DNA from: Thermococcus sp. M36 | GTDB lineage: Archaea > Methanobacteriota_B > Thermococci > Thermococcales > Thermococcaceae | Direction: 5' to 3' | NCBI RefSeq assembly: GCF_012027355.1 | Contig: NZ_SNUH01000001.1 | Location: forward strand, 62,001-126,000 | DNA: 64,000 nt | Shown: positions 1 to 9,625 of the stretch, piece after piece | How the letters are laid out: each line of letters starts with the position of its first letter | Position numbering within the stretch: the stretch's first letter is position 1 | Program-made: the position numbers and the translations under genes | Notes under the pieces: generated by a model | The model's database searches: none | The model's input: the letters and a program-made list of their open reading frames with translations, nothing else | What the model was told of the DNA's origin: nothing

Positions 1-1
1 A

Positions 2-2806
2 TATTACCGGAAGTTCAAGGAGTACGGCATCCCAATAATCGTCCTCCTGCTAGCCTACTGGGGGTTCAAACTGAGGAGCGTGACCTCGAACTACAAGACG
101 TTCCTCGACCCGGACACCTTCTTCCACTACGAGATGTACAGGCAGGCCATAACAGAGTGGATACCCAGGTACTTTGCCTACGCAGACCCGCCTGCGGGGA
201 TAAAGGCGGGAGGTTACCTCGGGCTTTACACAGTCCAGGCCGTGTTCTACAAGATAACCCATGCGATGTTTGGAACGGACGTCCTCGGAGCGTTCAAGCT
301 CTGGCCGCCGTTCGTAGGGGCCCTCACTGTGATAGCTGTTTACCTCGTGGGCAGAAAGCTCCACTCCAACTGGGCCGGCCTCTGGGCGGCAGCGTTCATG
401 ATGTTCTCCTACGCAAACTTCAGCAAGACATACTCAGGCAACAACCGCGGTGAAGGGCCCTTCATGATGTTCTTCCTCTTCGCGGTGTTCTTCCTCCTGG
501 TGTACCTCGACGAGAGGGAGTGGAACTGGAAGAAGATACTCGGGGCAATACTCTTCCTGATCAATAGCGTCCTCTACATGGCCGTTTGGACAGGAAGCAC
601 GTTTGGTGTCAGCATACTGCTCCTCTTCGCGGGCATCACCACGGTAGTGTTCTTCATCTTCGGAATGGTTGACGTCCTGAAGAGGTTTGTCAGGGGCTTC
701 TTCCCGCTCTACGGCGCTTCCCTCATACTAGGACTGGTTCTATCCTATACCGGATTCATCGGCATAAGATGGTTCCTGGTTTTTGCCCTTGAAGGGTTCA
801 TTGCCCTCAGCGTTCTGGTCGCAATAATGCTCTACGGGGAAAGGCTCGGTCTCAACTATTCGGACAAAAAACACCGCTTTGGAATGGTTGCTGGCATAGC
901 GATTCTGGCAGCCCTTGCATTTTACGGCTACTTTGGCAGGGATCTCCTCAAGTTCATGGGGGCAGCATATCAGTCAAACCCCCTCTACCAGACGGTGGCG
1001 GAGCTTGCGAAGACTGACTGGAGAACCATTACCGCTTACTACAGCGTTAAGACGAAGGATGCTATAGTATTCCTGCTCTCTGCCGCAGGATTCGTCGTGG
1101 TTCTCCTGAGGTTCCTGAGGAAGCTCTTTAAGAACGACCTCACAGGTCACAAGGAGATCTTCCTGGTCTCCTACTACCTTGGATCCCTCTACCTCCTTCT
1201 GATGGCAGTCCGTTTTGTCTTCCAGGCCTCCGGAGCAATGCTCCTCCTCGCAGGTGTCGCGATTGGGGAGGCCTTCCTGTTCGTTGAGGGCATGAAGGAG
1301 AGCCTCACGACCAAGGCACTCTACGCGGTGCTCCTGATACTGCTGTTCATCCCCCTGCCCATCATAGGGGCCCAGTACATGGGGGACATCGCCAGGAGCT
1401 ACTCCAAGGGACAGGGCTCCGTCCCCTCGGATTGGGTTGACACCCTCAACTGGCTCAAGGAGAACAGCGACCCGCTCGACAGCGCCACCAGCTGGTGGGA
1501 CTACGGCTACTGGATTGAGTCAAGCCTTCTCAGCCACAGGCGCTCCGCCACCGATGGCGGCCACGCCTACGACAGGCGCTACATAGTTGCCGACTTCTTC
1601 GCCCACCAGGGCAACGAGAGCGAGCAGGACTTTGAGGCGTGGGAGCTCAACTACCTGATCGTCTGGCAGCAGGACATCTACAAGTTCAACGCCATAAGCT
1701 ACCTCGGCGGCGCGATAACCTACGGAGAGTACCGGAACAGCCCGATGTTCCAGGTCATCTACCCGCAGTACATAAAGTACACCAACGAGAGCGGAAGAAC
1801 TGTCGTCTACATAAACGCCGGACAGTACTCGTACCAGCCTGTAATGACAATAAACCTCGCAAAGGGGCAGGTCATACCGGGCCGCCGCGACATACCCTAC
1901 GTCCTCTATGACTTCGGAAGCTACGGGATACTGGCGTATGAGAAGATAGCATTCAGCAACTTTGTCCGTCTGGCGTTCCACATACCCTACTCCTACGAGC
2001 CCTGGGACGCACAGAAACTGTTCTCCAACTTCAAGCCGGTTTACACCAAGGGGAGCGTCTCCACCTATGAGTTCAGGCCCTTCGCGGTTTACAGGGTGGA
2101 TGAGTACGACAACGGCACATGGAAGACCCTATATACCAGTCTCGGGGGAGGAAAGCTCAAGCCCGGAGAGCAGAGGCTCAGACTGTGGATATCCGCCTTT
2201 GGCAGGGACGTTAAGGACGCCACCCTACTCTTTGAGGCCTACAACGGGACAGAGCTCATAAAGCGGGAGGTTCTTGCCGAGAACCTGAACATAGACCACC
2301 TCAACGAGACCCCCGTAGAGGTCAGCCTGGTCGTACCAAACGCCACAAAGTACCGCTTCGTCCTGATACAGGACGGCCCGGTCGGAGTTCTCGACGGCCC
2401 GGTCTATGTTGACGGAAAAGAGGCAGTCCCCACTTACGTCCTTGGGGAGGGCCAGAGCGGCAACTTGGAGCTCACGGCCGCATTCAGGAGGGGCTACGAC
2501 AGCGTCCAGCTCACCCTCAGGGCGAGCATAGTCTACTACGTCGCCCCCAACGGCAAGGACATAGAGAAGGACAGCTTCTACCTCGAACCGCACCAGGACA
2601 TCATAGCATACGTGCCCGTCAAAACACTGAGCGTCAAAGCTGGCGACAACCCCATAACCGCCCGGGCTTCAGTGCCGGAGGACGTCTTCGACAAGTACAT
2701 CGAGGGGCTTTACCGGGAGTACGGGAAGGACAAGGTCGTCATAGTCAGGAAGAGGGTGGAGCCGATATTCATTGCAAAGAAAGAGTACGTCGTCTGGGAG
2801 GGCTGA
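2..2806 (+). CDS. aglB: Oligosaccharyltransferase STT3/AglB, 5' end missing
   Basis: Membrane enzyme that moves a lipid-linked oligosaccharide onto Asn of extracellular proteins. The frame is open from the first bases of the window, so the true start is outside; 934 residues are visible. The N-terminal half has many hydrophobic segments and an early acidic TFLDPDTFFHYEMY stretch typical of the first external loop. The diagnostic WWDYG motif is at 1493-1507, followed by a large soluble C-terminal domain. GTG at 80 is an internal codon, not a likely start. It ends six bases before a convergent minus-strand gene. Confidence 0.95.
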   Translation, partial: YYRKFKEYGIPIIVLLLAYWGFKLRSVTSNYKTFLDPDTFFHYEMYRQAITEWIPRYFAYADPPAGIKAGGYLGLYTVQAVFYKITHAMFGTDVLGAFKLWPPFVGALTVIAVYLVGRKLHSNWAGLWAAAFMMFSYANFSKTYSGNNRGEGPFMMFFLFAVFFLLVYLDEREWNWKKILGAILFLINSVLYMAVWTGSTFGVSILLLFAGITTVVFFIFGMVDVLKRFVRGFFPLYGASLILGLVLSYTGFIGIRWFLVFALEGFIALSVLVAIMLYGERLGLNYSDKKHRFGMVAGIAILAALAFYGYFGRDLLKFMGAAYQSNPLYQTVAELAKTDWRTITAYYSVKTKDAIVFLLSAAGFVVVLLRFLRKLFKNDLTGHKEIFLVSYYLGSLYLLLMAVRFVFQASGAMLLLAGVAIGEAFLFVEGMKESLTTKALYAVLLILLFIPLPIIGAQYMGDIARSYSKGQGSVPSDWVDTLNWLKENSDPLDSATSWWDYGYWIESSLLSHRRSATDGGHAYDRRYIVADFFAHQGNESEQDFEAWELNYLIVWQQDIYKFNAISYLGGAITYGEYRNSPMFQVIYPQYIKYTNESGRTVVYINAGQYSYQPVMTINLAKGQVIPGRRDIPYVLYDFGSYGILAYEKIAFSNFVRLAFHIPYSYEPWDAQKLFSNFKPVYTKGSVSTYEFRPFAVYRVDEYDNGTWKTLYTSLGGGKLKPGEQRLRLWISAFGRDVKDATLLFEAYNGTELIKREVLAENLNIDHLNETPVEVSLVVPNATKYRFVLIQDGPVGVLDGPVYVDGKEAVPTYVLGEGQSGNLELTAAFRRGYDSVQLTLRASIVYYVAPNGKDIEKDSFYLEPHQDIIAYVPVKTLSVKAGDNPITARASVPEDVFDKYIEGLYREYGKDKVVIVRKRVEPIFIAKKEYVVWEG

Positions 2807-2812
2807 GCCCTC

Positions 2813-3217
2813 CTAATCCCTGACTATTTTTATGTCCGCAAGGTGCTTCAGCCCGCTTTTCTCAGCGGTTCTCACGACACCGGGCAGGAACCTTGATTTT
2901 GGCCGCAGGATGAGGGCCTCAACTTCTCGGAAGCCGAGCTTCCAGAGTGCAAACGCTCTGTGGTGGCCATCAACTATGTAATATTTTTCCCCGTAGGGGA
3001 TCACGATTATCGGGGCGTCGTAGCCGTGCCTGACCTCCTCCAGGACGACCAGGAGCTTGGCCTCGCTCAGCTCAGCCTGTGTGGGGACGAGGAGCTCTAG
3101 GGGCAGAAAGGTGTGCTCAATCTCAAAGTCAAGGCCGTAGAGGGCACGGTACTCATCCATTATGTGTGCGGCACGGCAAAAAGCCCCCTCGCGGGTTATC
3201 AGGTGCAGTTCCTTCAC
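2813..3217 (-). CDS. ParB/sulfiredoxin-fold small protein
   Basis: 134-residue protein. The segment from about residue 80 (IIVIPYGEKYYIVDGHHRAFAL) resembles the ParB N-terminal/sulfiredoxin fold, where a DGHHR box binds nucleotide; no partner DNA-binding domain is present, so a chromosome-partition role is not implied. I chose GTG at 3217 because it overlaps the stop of the upstream methyltransferase as GTGA; a longer reading would run through that gene. The pair is probably cotranscribed. Substrate unknown. Confidence 0.7.
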   Translation of the reverse strand: MKELHLITREGAFCRAAHIMDEYRALYGLDFEIEHTFLPLELLVPTQAELSEAKLLVVLEEVRHGYDAPIIVIPYGEKYYIVDGHHRAFALWKLGFREVEALILRPKSRFLPGVVRTAEKSGLKHLADIKIVRD

Positions 3218-3891
3218 GCTTTCCGCCCCCTTACCGCGATGAACGCGGCGAGGTTTTTGCACCTTCTGAAGCACTTTCTGTCGACCCTCTCCGCCAGACC
3301 GAGGAAGGGCCAGAATGAGGGAAAAAAGATGACGCCGGCACTCTCCACATCTGTGAACCCGCAGTTCACCAGCAGCCCCTCCAGCTCGTTTGGAGTGTAA
3401 AAACGCGCGTACCGGTAGGCTGTCTCGGTCAAAACGCTCTTCAGGCGCTTGAAAAGGAACCACGCACTCCTACCGTTCATCGTGCCTATCAAAACTTCCC
3501 CGCCTGGCCTGAGGACGCGGTGTATTTCCCGAACCACCTTCTCCGGCTCGTGGATGAACTCGAACATCGTGACGCTGAGAACTAGGTCAAAGCTTTCATC
3601 GGGGAAGGGAAGGCTGTACGCGTCGCCCTTAATACACTCCAGCCCCTTGGAGCGCGCTATTTCGAGCATCCTCTCGCTGGCATCCAGCCCGATGACGTCA
3701 AATCCCAGCTTCTTGAGCTCCACCGTGTAGTTCCCAGTGCCACATCCGAGGTCAAGGGCCCTGCCTGACTTCGTCCGCAACATCGAGAAAATCAGCCACT
3801 TTTCGGTTCTGTCCACGTACCGCCCGGCCCCTGTCCTATACCAGCTGTCGTAGCGGTGAGCTATCCGGTTGAAATACTCCACACCTCGCAC
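3214..3891 (-). CDS. Class I SAM-dependent methyltransferase
   Basis: 225 residues with motif I LDLGCGTGNYT at about residue 46, the acidic ribose-binding end of strand 2 (VIGLDAS) and a motif IV region FDLVLSVTMFEF, followed by VLRPGGEVLIG. This is the UbiE/small-molecule methyltransferase type; substrate unknown. The GTG start at 3891 has a GGAGGG ribosome-binding site six bases upstream. Overlaps the downstream ParB-like gene by four bases. Confidence 0.8.
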   Translation of the reverse strand: MRGVEYFNRIAHRYDSWYRTGAGRYVDRTEKWLIFSMLRTKSGRALDLGCGTGNYTVELKKLGFDVIGLDASERMLEIARSKGLECIKGDAYSLPFPDESFDLVLSVTMFEFIHEPEKVVREIHRVLRPGGEVLIGTMNGRSAWFLFKRLKSVLTETAYRYARFYTPNELEGLLVNCGFTDVESAGVIFFPSFWPFLGLAERVDRKCFRRCKNLAAFIAVRGRKA

Positions 3892-3962
3892 TGTATTCCC
3901 TCCTCACTCAGGCCCGGCGTGGATCATGCCCCGCTTCACCACCCCCATAGGCACTGGTTCCC

Positions 3963-4244
3963 TCATCCACCTCCCGCCGGCGGAAATATGTGCACCTCAT
4001 CGTCATCCTTCAGCTCAGTGTCGAGTCCCTTGAGGTGAAGGATGTTGTGACCGTTCACCAGTATCATGCCGTCAACGGGCTTGTCCGGCCCGACCCTCGG
4101 AGTGTGGAGGAGTTCATCCCGGATCCTCTTGTTGTAGTGCTCCGCCAGGTAATCTATCAGCTCCCGGACGGTCCTTACACCGTGGACTTCGACCTCCTTC
4201 CTCCCGATTATCTCCCTGAAGGTGGCGTAGAACCTGACTCTCAT
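3963..4244 (-). CDS. MoaD/ThiS-family ubiquitin-like sulfur carrier (SAMP type)
   Basis: 93 residues with a beta-grasp pattern ending in Gly-Gly (PPAGGG), the tail that is adenylated and thiocarboxylated by an E1-like enzyme in molybdopterin or tRNA sulfur transfer, or conjugated to proteins as an archaeal modifier. ATG at 4244 is preferred over GTG at 4253 because AGGTGA lies five bases before it. A molybdopterin enzyme occurs at 11.9-13.9 kb, so a MoaD role is plausible but unproven. Confidence 0.8.
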   Translation of the reverse strand: MRVRFYATFREIIGRKEVEVHGVRTVRELIDYLAEHYNKRIRDELLHTPRVGPDKPVDGMILVNGHNILHLKGLDTELKDDDEVHIFPPAGGG

Positions 4245-4307
4245 GAGGGTCACCTGATTGGGATTTCGAGGGAAACCCTTAAAGTGATTTCGTCACAACA
4301 TAAAACG

Positions 4308-5048
4308 ATGATGACGTTGCTGACGGTGGAGCCCCCAGAATACTATCCCGTTGTGGACAAGTTCTTTGCCACGGGCATCAAAGATGCCCTCGATATCCTG
4401 GGCATAGAGCTGACGGGCATAGACGCGGTGGTGGGCCACGAAGGGAGGACACTTAAAATAGACTTTGTTTTCAAGGTCGGCTCCCCTGAAACCTTCATCC
4501 CCCTGAATCTTGACTCTGTAGTGTCCGCCCTCCTTGACAAGTTCGCGGCGGATGCAACGAACAAATTCGGCCGGCTCTATGATCTGGAGTTCAGGGTGGC
4601 CGGATTCAGGATCGTCCACTCGGGTCCAGGGGAGAGGAAAGGAACAGGGGGCCTGATAGTAAACTGCCCCGAGGATTCCAGAAGGGCTCTGGAGCGCCTG
4701 GGAAGGGGTCTCCTCATATACCTGAAGGAGAACAGAATAGACTTCTCCAGTGTGGTTCTCAGCATGCCCTCCGACGGCAGGCCAACGCTGACTGTGGTTC
4801 TTATACTCAGAAAGAAAACCCCTCAGGTGGTCAAGGAGAGCCTGGCGGAGAATCTGGGGTACAAGGCTCGCTCGTACCTCCGGACTCTGGGCATGGACTA
4901 CATCTCGGTCAACGCCGCTGTCATGGATTTTTTCGATGATGACGTCGCCGCAGTCATTGGGGCCGGGAGGGGACACGATGAAAACACTGAGGGTCCCGGG
5001 AGCGCGGGCAGCCCTACGGCTTCCCCTCTGGAGAGAGGTAGGAGCTGA
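4308..5048 (+). CDS. Conserved hypothetical protein, alpha/beta, acidic C-terminus
   Basis: About 246 residues from tandem ATGs at 4308/4311; no clear ribosome-binding site. I do not recognise a family. The body (to about residue 215) looks like an ordinary folded protein with an FFDDDVAAVIGAG segment; the last about 25 residues are Gly/Ser/Pro-rich and overlap the 3' end of convergent adk by 35 bases, so the true end may be altered. The frame stays open upstream across the divergent MoaD-like gene, but that part is unlikely to be translated. Confidence 0.5.
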   Translation: MMTLLTVEPPEYYPVVDKFFATGIKDALDILGIELTGIDAVVGHEGRTLKIDFVFKVGSPETFIPLNLDSVVSALLDKFAADATNKFGRLYDLEFRVAGFRIVHSGPGERKGTGGLIVNCPEDSRRALERLGRGLLIYLKENRIDFSSVVLSMPSDGRPTLTVVLILRKKTPQVVKESLAENLGYKARSYLRTLGMDYISVNAAVMDFFDDDVAAVIGAGRGHDENTEGPGSAGSPTASPLERGRS

Positions 5049-5685
5049 TGTAGTCCAGGAGGGGCCTTATACGTTCCCAGACTTCCCCGATGCTCCCGTG
5101 CCCGTTGATTCTGACGTAGACCCCCTGCTTTTTGTAAAACTTAATAATAGGCCGCATGTTTTTTATGTACAGGTCGTACCTTGTTTTCGCTATTTCTGGA
5201 ACGTCGTCCCTCCTCTGGATCAGGCGTGAGCCACAAACGTCGCACCTTCCAGGAGTCTCGGGCGGACGGTACTTCAGGTGGTAGACCCTGCCGCACTTCG
5301 GGCAGATCCTCCTTCCCGATATCCGCTCAACGCTCTCTTCCCTGGATATAAATATCTCTACCGCCACGTCCACCTTCATGCCATGGTCGTACAGGTAGTT
5401 CTCAAGCGCTATTACCTGCTCGGCGGTTCTGGGGTACCCGTCAAGTATGAAGTTTCTCCTGTGCCTCCGGAGCTGGGAAATTATCAGGGTGTTGACAACA
5501 GTGTCCGGTATCAGATCACCCCTCCGGAGATAGCGCTCCATCTCAGCCCCAAGGCTGCCCCCCTTTTCTATCTCGGATCTTATCAGGTCGCCGGAGGATA
5601 TGTAGGCAAGCCCATAGCGCTCGGTTATCGTTCGGGAATGGGTTGACTTGCCGCTTCCTGGAGGGCCAAAAATAAGTATGTTCAT
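5014..5685 (-). CDS. adk: Adenylate kinase with zinc-binding lid
   Basis: Interconverts ATP, ADP and AMP in the cytoplasm. 223 residues: P-loop GPPGSGKST near residue 8, AMP-binding SSGDLIRSE, the DGYPR motif near residue 83, and a lid with two Cys pairs (CPKCG and CDVCG) that would bind structural zinc, as in thermophilic bacterial-type adenylate kinases. Divergently transcribed from the HTH regulator that starts at 5741. Confidence 0.93.
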   Translation of the reverse strand: MNILIFGPPGSGKSTHSRTITERYGLAYISSGDLIRSEIEKGGSLGAEMERYLRRGDLIPDTVVNTLIISQLRRHRRNFILDGYPRTAEQVIALENYLYDHGMKVDVAVEIFISREESVERISGRRICPKCGRVYHLKYRPPETPGRCDVCGSRLIQRRDDVPEIAKTRYDLYIKNMRPIIKFYKKQGVYVRINGHGSIGEVWERIRPLLDYISSYLSPEGKP

Positions 5686-5740
5686 CCGACCACCATTGGG
5701 TATTTATTCCCCGATGTCTAAAATACTTGCGGTGACCGTT

Positions 5741-6409
5741 ATGAAACGCCTCAGGTTCGCCATACCCCAAACAGCGAAGACTGTCAGGGGATTTGAATGG
5801 TTTATAGACAGCATAGAGTGGGCTTACGGGGACACGTTCTTTTTCATTGGGGGTGAGGTGGTCAAGCTCGCGGAGATTAAGTTTAAGGAGGGCACCGACG
5901 TCGGTGGGCTCTTGGAGAGGATCAGGGGGCTCCCGGAGATACGGGACGTGAGGCTGATCCCCCGAGATGACCACTACATCCTTTACACGAGGGCGGACTT
6001 TCTCTCCGACAGAAACGCTGAGAAGTTGCTCAGCCTCATGAAAAAAGGCCTGGTCATCTTTGAAAGCGGAAAGATGGAGCTGGGGAAAAGCATACTCTCC
6101 GTGCTTTGTGAGGACGGGCTCGTGGGGGAGGTCGTTAGAACCCTGCGGGAGGGCTACAACGCGAGACTGCTCAGCGTTGAAGACGTTGCTTCAGGGGAAG
6201 GCCACCTCTCCCGGCTCACGCCCAGACAGAGGGAAGTCCTGATCATGGCCTACAGGATGGGATACTTCGACAGCCCCCGGAAGGTAACCCTCAGGGAGCT
6301 CGCGGCGGTTCTGGGCCTGAGCCCCTCAACGGTGAAGGAGCACCTGAGGAAGGGAGTGAAGAAGGTTCTGGAGGGGTTCTTGAGTAGCGGAAAGAAGGTG
6401 GAAGTATGA
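5741..6409 (+). CDS. HTH-10 (bacterio-opsin activator-like) transcriptional regulator
   Basis: 222 residues. The C-terminal part (about 160-215) has the HTH-10 pattern LTPRQREVLIMAYRMGYFD...LGLSPSTVKEHLRKG. The N-terminal 150 residues are an unrecognised sensor-like domain. ATG at 5741 has GGTGA five bases upstream and was chosen over longer readings that run into adk. It overlaps the next methyltransferase by ATGA, and an ABC exporter follows; it may control these genes (inference). Confidence 0.75.
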   Translation: MKRLRFAIPQTAKTVRGFEWFIDSIEWAYGDTFFFIGGEVVKLAEIKFKEGTDVGGLLERIRGLPEIRDVRLIPRDDHYILYTRADFLSDRNAEKLLSLMKKGLVIFESGKMELGKSILSVLCEDGLVGEVVRTLREGYNARLLSVEDVASGEGHLSRLTPRQREVLIMAYRMGYFDSPRKVTLRELAAVLGLSPSTVKEHLRKGVKKVLEGFLSSGKKVEV

Positions 6410-7152
6410 AGAAGCACGTGTGGGAGGAGTTTTTCGACATAGAAGCGCCCCACTATCTAAGCGAGCCGTTCACAAAGAACACGAAAGAGGAGATCGAGTT
6501 CATCGTGCGGGAGTTCGGGCTCCCGACGGGGGCCAGAATCCTCGACGTCGGTTGCGGCGTTGGCAGGCACTCGATAGGGCTCGCAAAGAGGGGCTACAGA
6601 GTCACGGGGATTGACATCTCCGAGGGCATGTTGAACGAGGCCAGAAAGCGGGCCAAAGAAGAGGGGGTAGCTGTCGAGTTCATCAAGGCCAATGCCACGA
6701 AATTCAAACGGGAAGGGAAGTTTGACGCGGCCATCTGCCTCTGCGAGGGGGCATTCTCGCTCCTCGGCGCGGGCGACGATCCCATAGAGCACGACCTCGC
6801 GATACTGCGAAACGTCTACGACTCGCTGAAGCCAGGCGGGAAGTTTCTTCTGACAGCCCTTAGTGCACTCGGGAGGGTAAAGAAAGCGACGAACGAGGAC
6901 ATTGAGGCAGGTAGGTTTGACCCGCACGGGATGACCTTCTTTGAGGAGGTTGAGGCCCCCAATGGGACAAAGTTTCCCATAAGGGAGCGCGTCTATGTCC
7001 CCACGGAGCTCTATTTGATGTTCAAACTGGTCGGCTTCAACGTTCTCGGCATCTGGGGAGGCACCGCCGGGAGGTGGGGCAGGAGGAAGGTGGACTTCGA
7101 CGACATCGAGATCATGGTGCTCGCGGAGAAGCCCGCACATGTGAGGGGATAA
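6406..7152 (+). CDS. Class I SAM-dependent methyltransferase
   Basis: 248 residues with motif I ILDVGCGVGRHS at about residue 46, GIDISEGML, and the FDAAICLCEGAFSLL region. Substrate unknown. The start overlaps the stop of the HTH regulator (ATGA), so they form one transcription unit. A 40-base gap separates it from the ABC ATPase gene. Confidence 0.82.
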   Translation: MKKHVWEEFFDIEAPHYLSEPFTKNTKEEIEFIVREFGLPTGARILDVGCGVGRHSIGLAKRGYRVTGIDISEGMLNEARKRAKEEGVAVEFIKANATKFKREGKFDAAICLCEGAFSLLGAGDDPIEHDLAILRNVYDSLKPGGKFLLTALSALGRVKKATNEDIEAGRFDPHGMTFFEEVEAPNGTKFPIRERVYVPTELYLMFKLVGFNVLGIWGGTAGRWGRRKVDFDDIEIMVLAEKPAHVRG

Positions 7153-7192
7153 CTATAACTGCCCTAAGTGCGTATTCCAAACCGGTGAAAGC

Positions 7193-8041
7193 ATGCCGGT
7201 GATTGAAGTTAGCGGTCTGAGGAAGTATTACGGCGATGTTAGGGGTGTTGAGAACCTGAGCTTCTCCGTCGAGGAGGGCGAAATCTACGGCTTCCTCGGG
7301 CCCAATGGGGCAGGTAAAACTACAACGGTCAAAATTCTGGTGAAAATCATCAAGGACTACGAGGGCACCGCAAGGGTCTTCGGGAAAGACCTCAGGGAGT
7401 GGGGCAAAGACTACTACAACAAAATCGGTGTCTCCTTCGAGTTTCCTGCCGTTTACTCCAAGCTGACTGCCCTTGAAAACCTGGAGTTCTTTGCGAGCTT
7501 TTACAGAAAGCACCTCGACCCCCTGGAAGTCCTCAAGATGGTAGGGCTCGAAGAGACGAACCAGCTCGTATCGGGCTTCTCCAAGGGTATGAAGAAGAAG
7601 CTCGACCTCGCGAGGGCTTTACTGCCGGATCCGGAAATCCTCTTCCTCGACGAGCCTCTTGAGGGCCTCGACCCGGGCAGCGCGAGGAAAATCAAGGATC
7701 TGCTCCTAGAGATGCGCGAGAACGGGAAGACGATTTTCATTACAACGCACAACATGTACGTGGCTGATGAGCTCTGCGACAGGGTTGCCTTCATCGTCGA
7801 CGGTGCCGTGAGGCTCGTGGACAACCCGGGCGAACTCAAGGTCAAGATGGGGAAGAGGACCGTTAAGGTCGAGTACGTGGCCGATGGTGGAGTTAAAACC
7901 GCCGAGTTCCCGCTGGAGGGGCTCGGCAAAAACGAAGGGTTCCTCAGCATCATCAAAAACCACGAGGTGAGGAGGATAAACACCGAAGAGCCGACGCTGG
8001 AGGAGATATTCCTCAAGGTCACCGGGAGGAGGCTCGTATGA
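7193..8041 (+). CDS. ABC-2 type exporter, ATP-binding subunit
   Basis: 282 residues: Walker A GPNGAGKTTT (residues about 36-45), a degenerate signature segment GFSKGMKKKLDLARALL, Walker B EILFLDEP, and a switch His in FITTHN. Its arrangement with two small ABC-2 permeases (ATGA overlaps) gives a heterodimeric exporter like those for drugs, lipids or peptides. A GGTGA element precedes the ATG. Cargo unknown. Confidence 0.9.
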   Translation: MPVIEVSGLRKYYGDVRGVENLSFSVEEGEIYGFLGPNGAGKTTTVKILVKIIKDYEGTARVFGKDLREWGKDYYNKIGVSFEFPAVYSKLTALENLEFFASFYRKHLDPLEVLKMVGLEETNQLVSGFSKGMKKKLDLARALLPDPEILFLDEPLEGLDPGSARKIKDLLLEMRENGKTIFITTHNMYVADELCDRVAFIVDGAVRLVDNPGELKVKMGKRTVKVEYVADGGVKTAEFPLEGLGKNEGFLSIIKNHEVRRINTEEPTLEEIFLKVTGRRLV

Positions 8042-8739
8042 TAGGAAAGCTGGTGAGGACAAACCTCATAATCGGCGTGAGGGACTACGCCTATCCAATT
8101 TACCTTCTCATAGCCCTCGCCTACGGCCTCATGCTTCTCGCCTTTCCTCGGGAATATCTCGCGACGATGGTGCCGCTCTTCCTCTTCCTTGAGCCGGGCC
8201 TTGTTGGCTTCATGTTCGTGGGCACGGAGATATTCGCGGAGAAGAAAGACGGGGCGATTGGGGCTCTGGCAGTGACGCCGATGGAGTGGAGGGACTACAT
8301 TATGGCGAAGACCCTCCTTCTCGGCGGGATTTCAGTCGCCGGGGCCGCCTTGATCCTGACCGTTGGAACCCGCTCCCTCGATGGCATTCCATACGTTCTC
8401 GCCGGGTCATTTCTCGTCTCCATCGTCTACACCCTCCTCGGCATCGGGATTTCCGCTAAATACCGCGATCTGGACGACTACTTCGTGCCAATAATAGGCG
8501 TCATGGTGGTCTCGCTCCTGCCCTTTGCCCACTCCCACGGCTACCTAACCGGCGAAATCTGGAAGGTTCTATACCTCATACCGAGCTACCCGGCGCTCTA
8601 CTTCTTCAAGGCACCGTTCGAGGAGATTTCAACCGAAACGCTGCTTCTGTCCGGACTCGCACTGCTTGCGTGGAGCGCCCTTGCCTATCACATCGCCAGA
8701 ACACGCTTCTACAGATACGCGGTGGAGGGGTTGAGATGA
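8038..8739 (+). CDS. ABC-2 type exporter permease
   Basis: 233 residues with about six hydrophobic segments and the FxxEKxxGAIGALAVTPM element between segments 2 and 3 that is typical of ABC-2 permeases. The start overlaps the ATPase stop by four bases. First permease of the heterodimer. Confidence 0.85.
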   Translation: MIGKLVRTNLIIGVRDYAYPIYLLIALAYGLMLLAFPREYLATMVPLFLFLEPGLVGFMFVGTEIFAEKKDGAIGALAVTPMEWRDYIMAKTLLLGGISVAGAALILTVGTRSLDGIPYVLAGSFLVSIVYTLLGIGISAKYRDLDDYFVPIIGVMVVSLLPFAHSHGYLTGEIWKVLYLIPSYPALYFFKAPFEEISTETLLLSGLALLAWSALAYHIARTRFYRYAVEGLR

Positions 8740-9440
8740 GCTTCGTGAAAAAGTTTGGGACGATTTATAAGACGGACATCAAACTGCTCCGGAGGGACCC
8801 GATGCTGGTCTACAGCGTCGCCATGACGCTCGTTCTGCTCCTCATCGTCCGCTACTTCAAAGACCGCATCGGGGTTTACTATCCGATACTGGCGCTCCTG
8901 ATGATGATATTCATACCCATGATATTCGGCATGATACCGGGCTTCATGATGGCCGACGAGAAGGAGGACAGGACGGTACAGGCCCTCCAGGTCATTCCAA
9001 TATCAAGCGAGGCCTTTCTGGCCTACAGACTGACCTGGGCCTCGATAATAACCGCTCTCCTCACCCTCGCGGCGCCCCGCATACTCGACATAGATGTGCC
9101 TGAGAAGGGTCTCCTTTCCTTGATGGCCCTCTTCATTCTCGAGGTCTGGATTTACGGGCTCATAATAGCGACCTTCGCGGAGTCAAGAATGCAGGCCCTG
9201 ACAATTTCAAAAGTTCTCGGCTGGATGCTGATGCTCCCGCCTGCGATAAAGCTCGTCGTGGAGTGGAGGAACCTCCCAACGGACTGGAGCAGGTTTACAG
9301 CCTTCCTACCCACCTACTGGGCTTACAGGGTCTTTGAAGGGATTTTCACGAACGACTATGGTGACTTTCCGATGGCGGTTGCGGTGCATCTGGTGTGGCT
9401 CGTCCCGTTAGTGGTGCTGTTTAGGAAAAGGGTGCTCTGA
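8736..9440 (+). CDS. ABC-2 type exporter permease
   Basis: 234 residues, about six hydrophobic segments, with ADEKEDRTVQALQVIPIS in the coupling region. ATG at 8736 overlaps the previous stop by ATGA; an earlier in-frame codon at 8670 lies inside the upstream gene and was rejected. Second permease of the 7193-9440 exporter. Confidence 0.85.
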   Translation: MSFVKKFGTIYKTDIKLLRRDPMLVYSVAMTLVLLLIVRYFKDRIGVYYPILALLMMIFIPMIFGMIPGFMMADEKEDRTVQALQVIPISSEAFLAYRLTWASIITALLTLAAPRILDIDVPEKGLLSLMALFILEVWIYGLIIATFAESRMQALTISKVLGWMLMLPPAIKLVVEWRNLPTDWSRFTAFLPTYWAYRVFEGIFTNDYGDFPMAVAVHLVWLVPLVVLFRKRVL

Positions 9441-9559
9441 GATATTGGCGAACATTTATGTTCGCTCATTTACTCTGCTCTATTTTCACTCAGACAGTTA
9501 GCAAAACTACCGTTGGAATTATAAAATACCACGAAAAAAGCAGAAATAATTACTCAAAA

Positions 9560-9600
9560 TAAAAGGAAAAAGTTATAAACATTGACGTACCAATATGATA
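9560..9600 (+). promoter_or_regulatory. Archaeal promoter of the secreted-protein gene
   Basis: In the AT-rich 185-base gap 9441-9625, a purine-rich BRE (AAAGGAAAAAG) runs directly into TTATAAAC (about 9562-9580). A start of transcription would fall near 9600, leaving a short leader containing GGGGA before the ATG at 9626. Confidence 0.7.
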
Positions 9601-9625
9601 TGTAAATGTTGATTAGGGGATTAGA

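Noticed and set aside
3990-4307. N-terminal extension of the hypothetical gene at 4308
   Set aside because: It is antisense to the MoaD-like gene and its promoter; no ribosome-binding site at 3990.
4936-5229. 97-codon plus-strand frame
   Set aside because: Antisense to adk; no family features.
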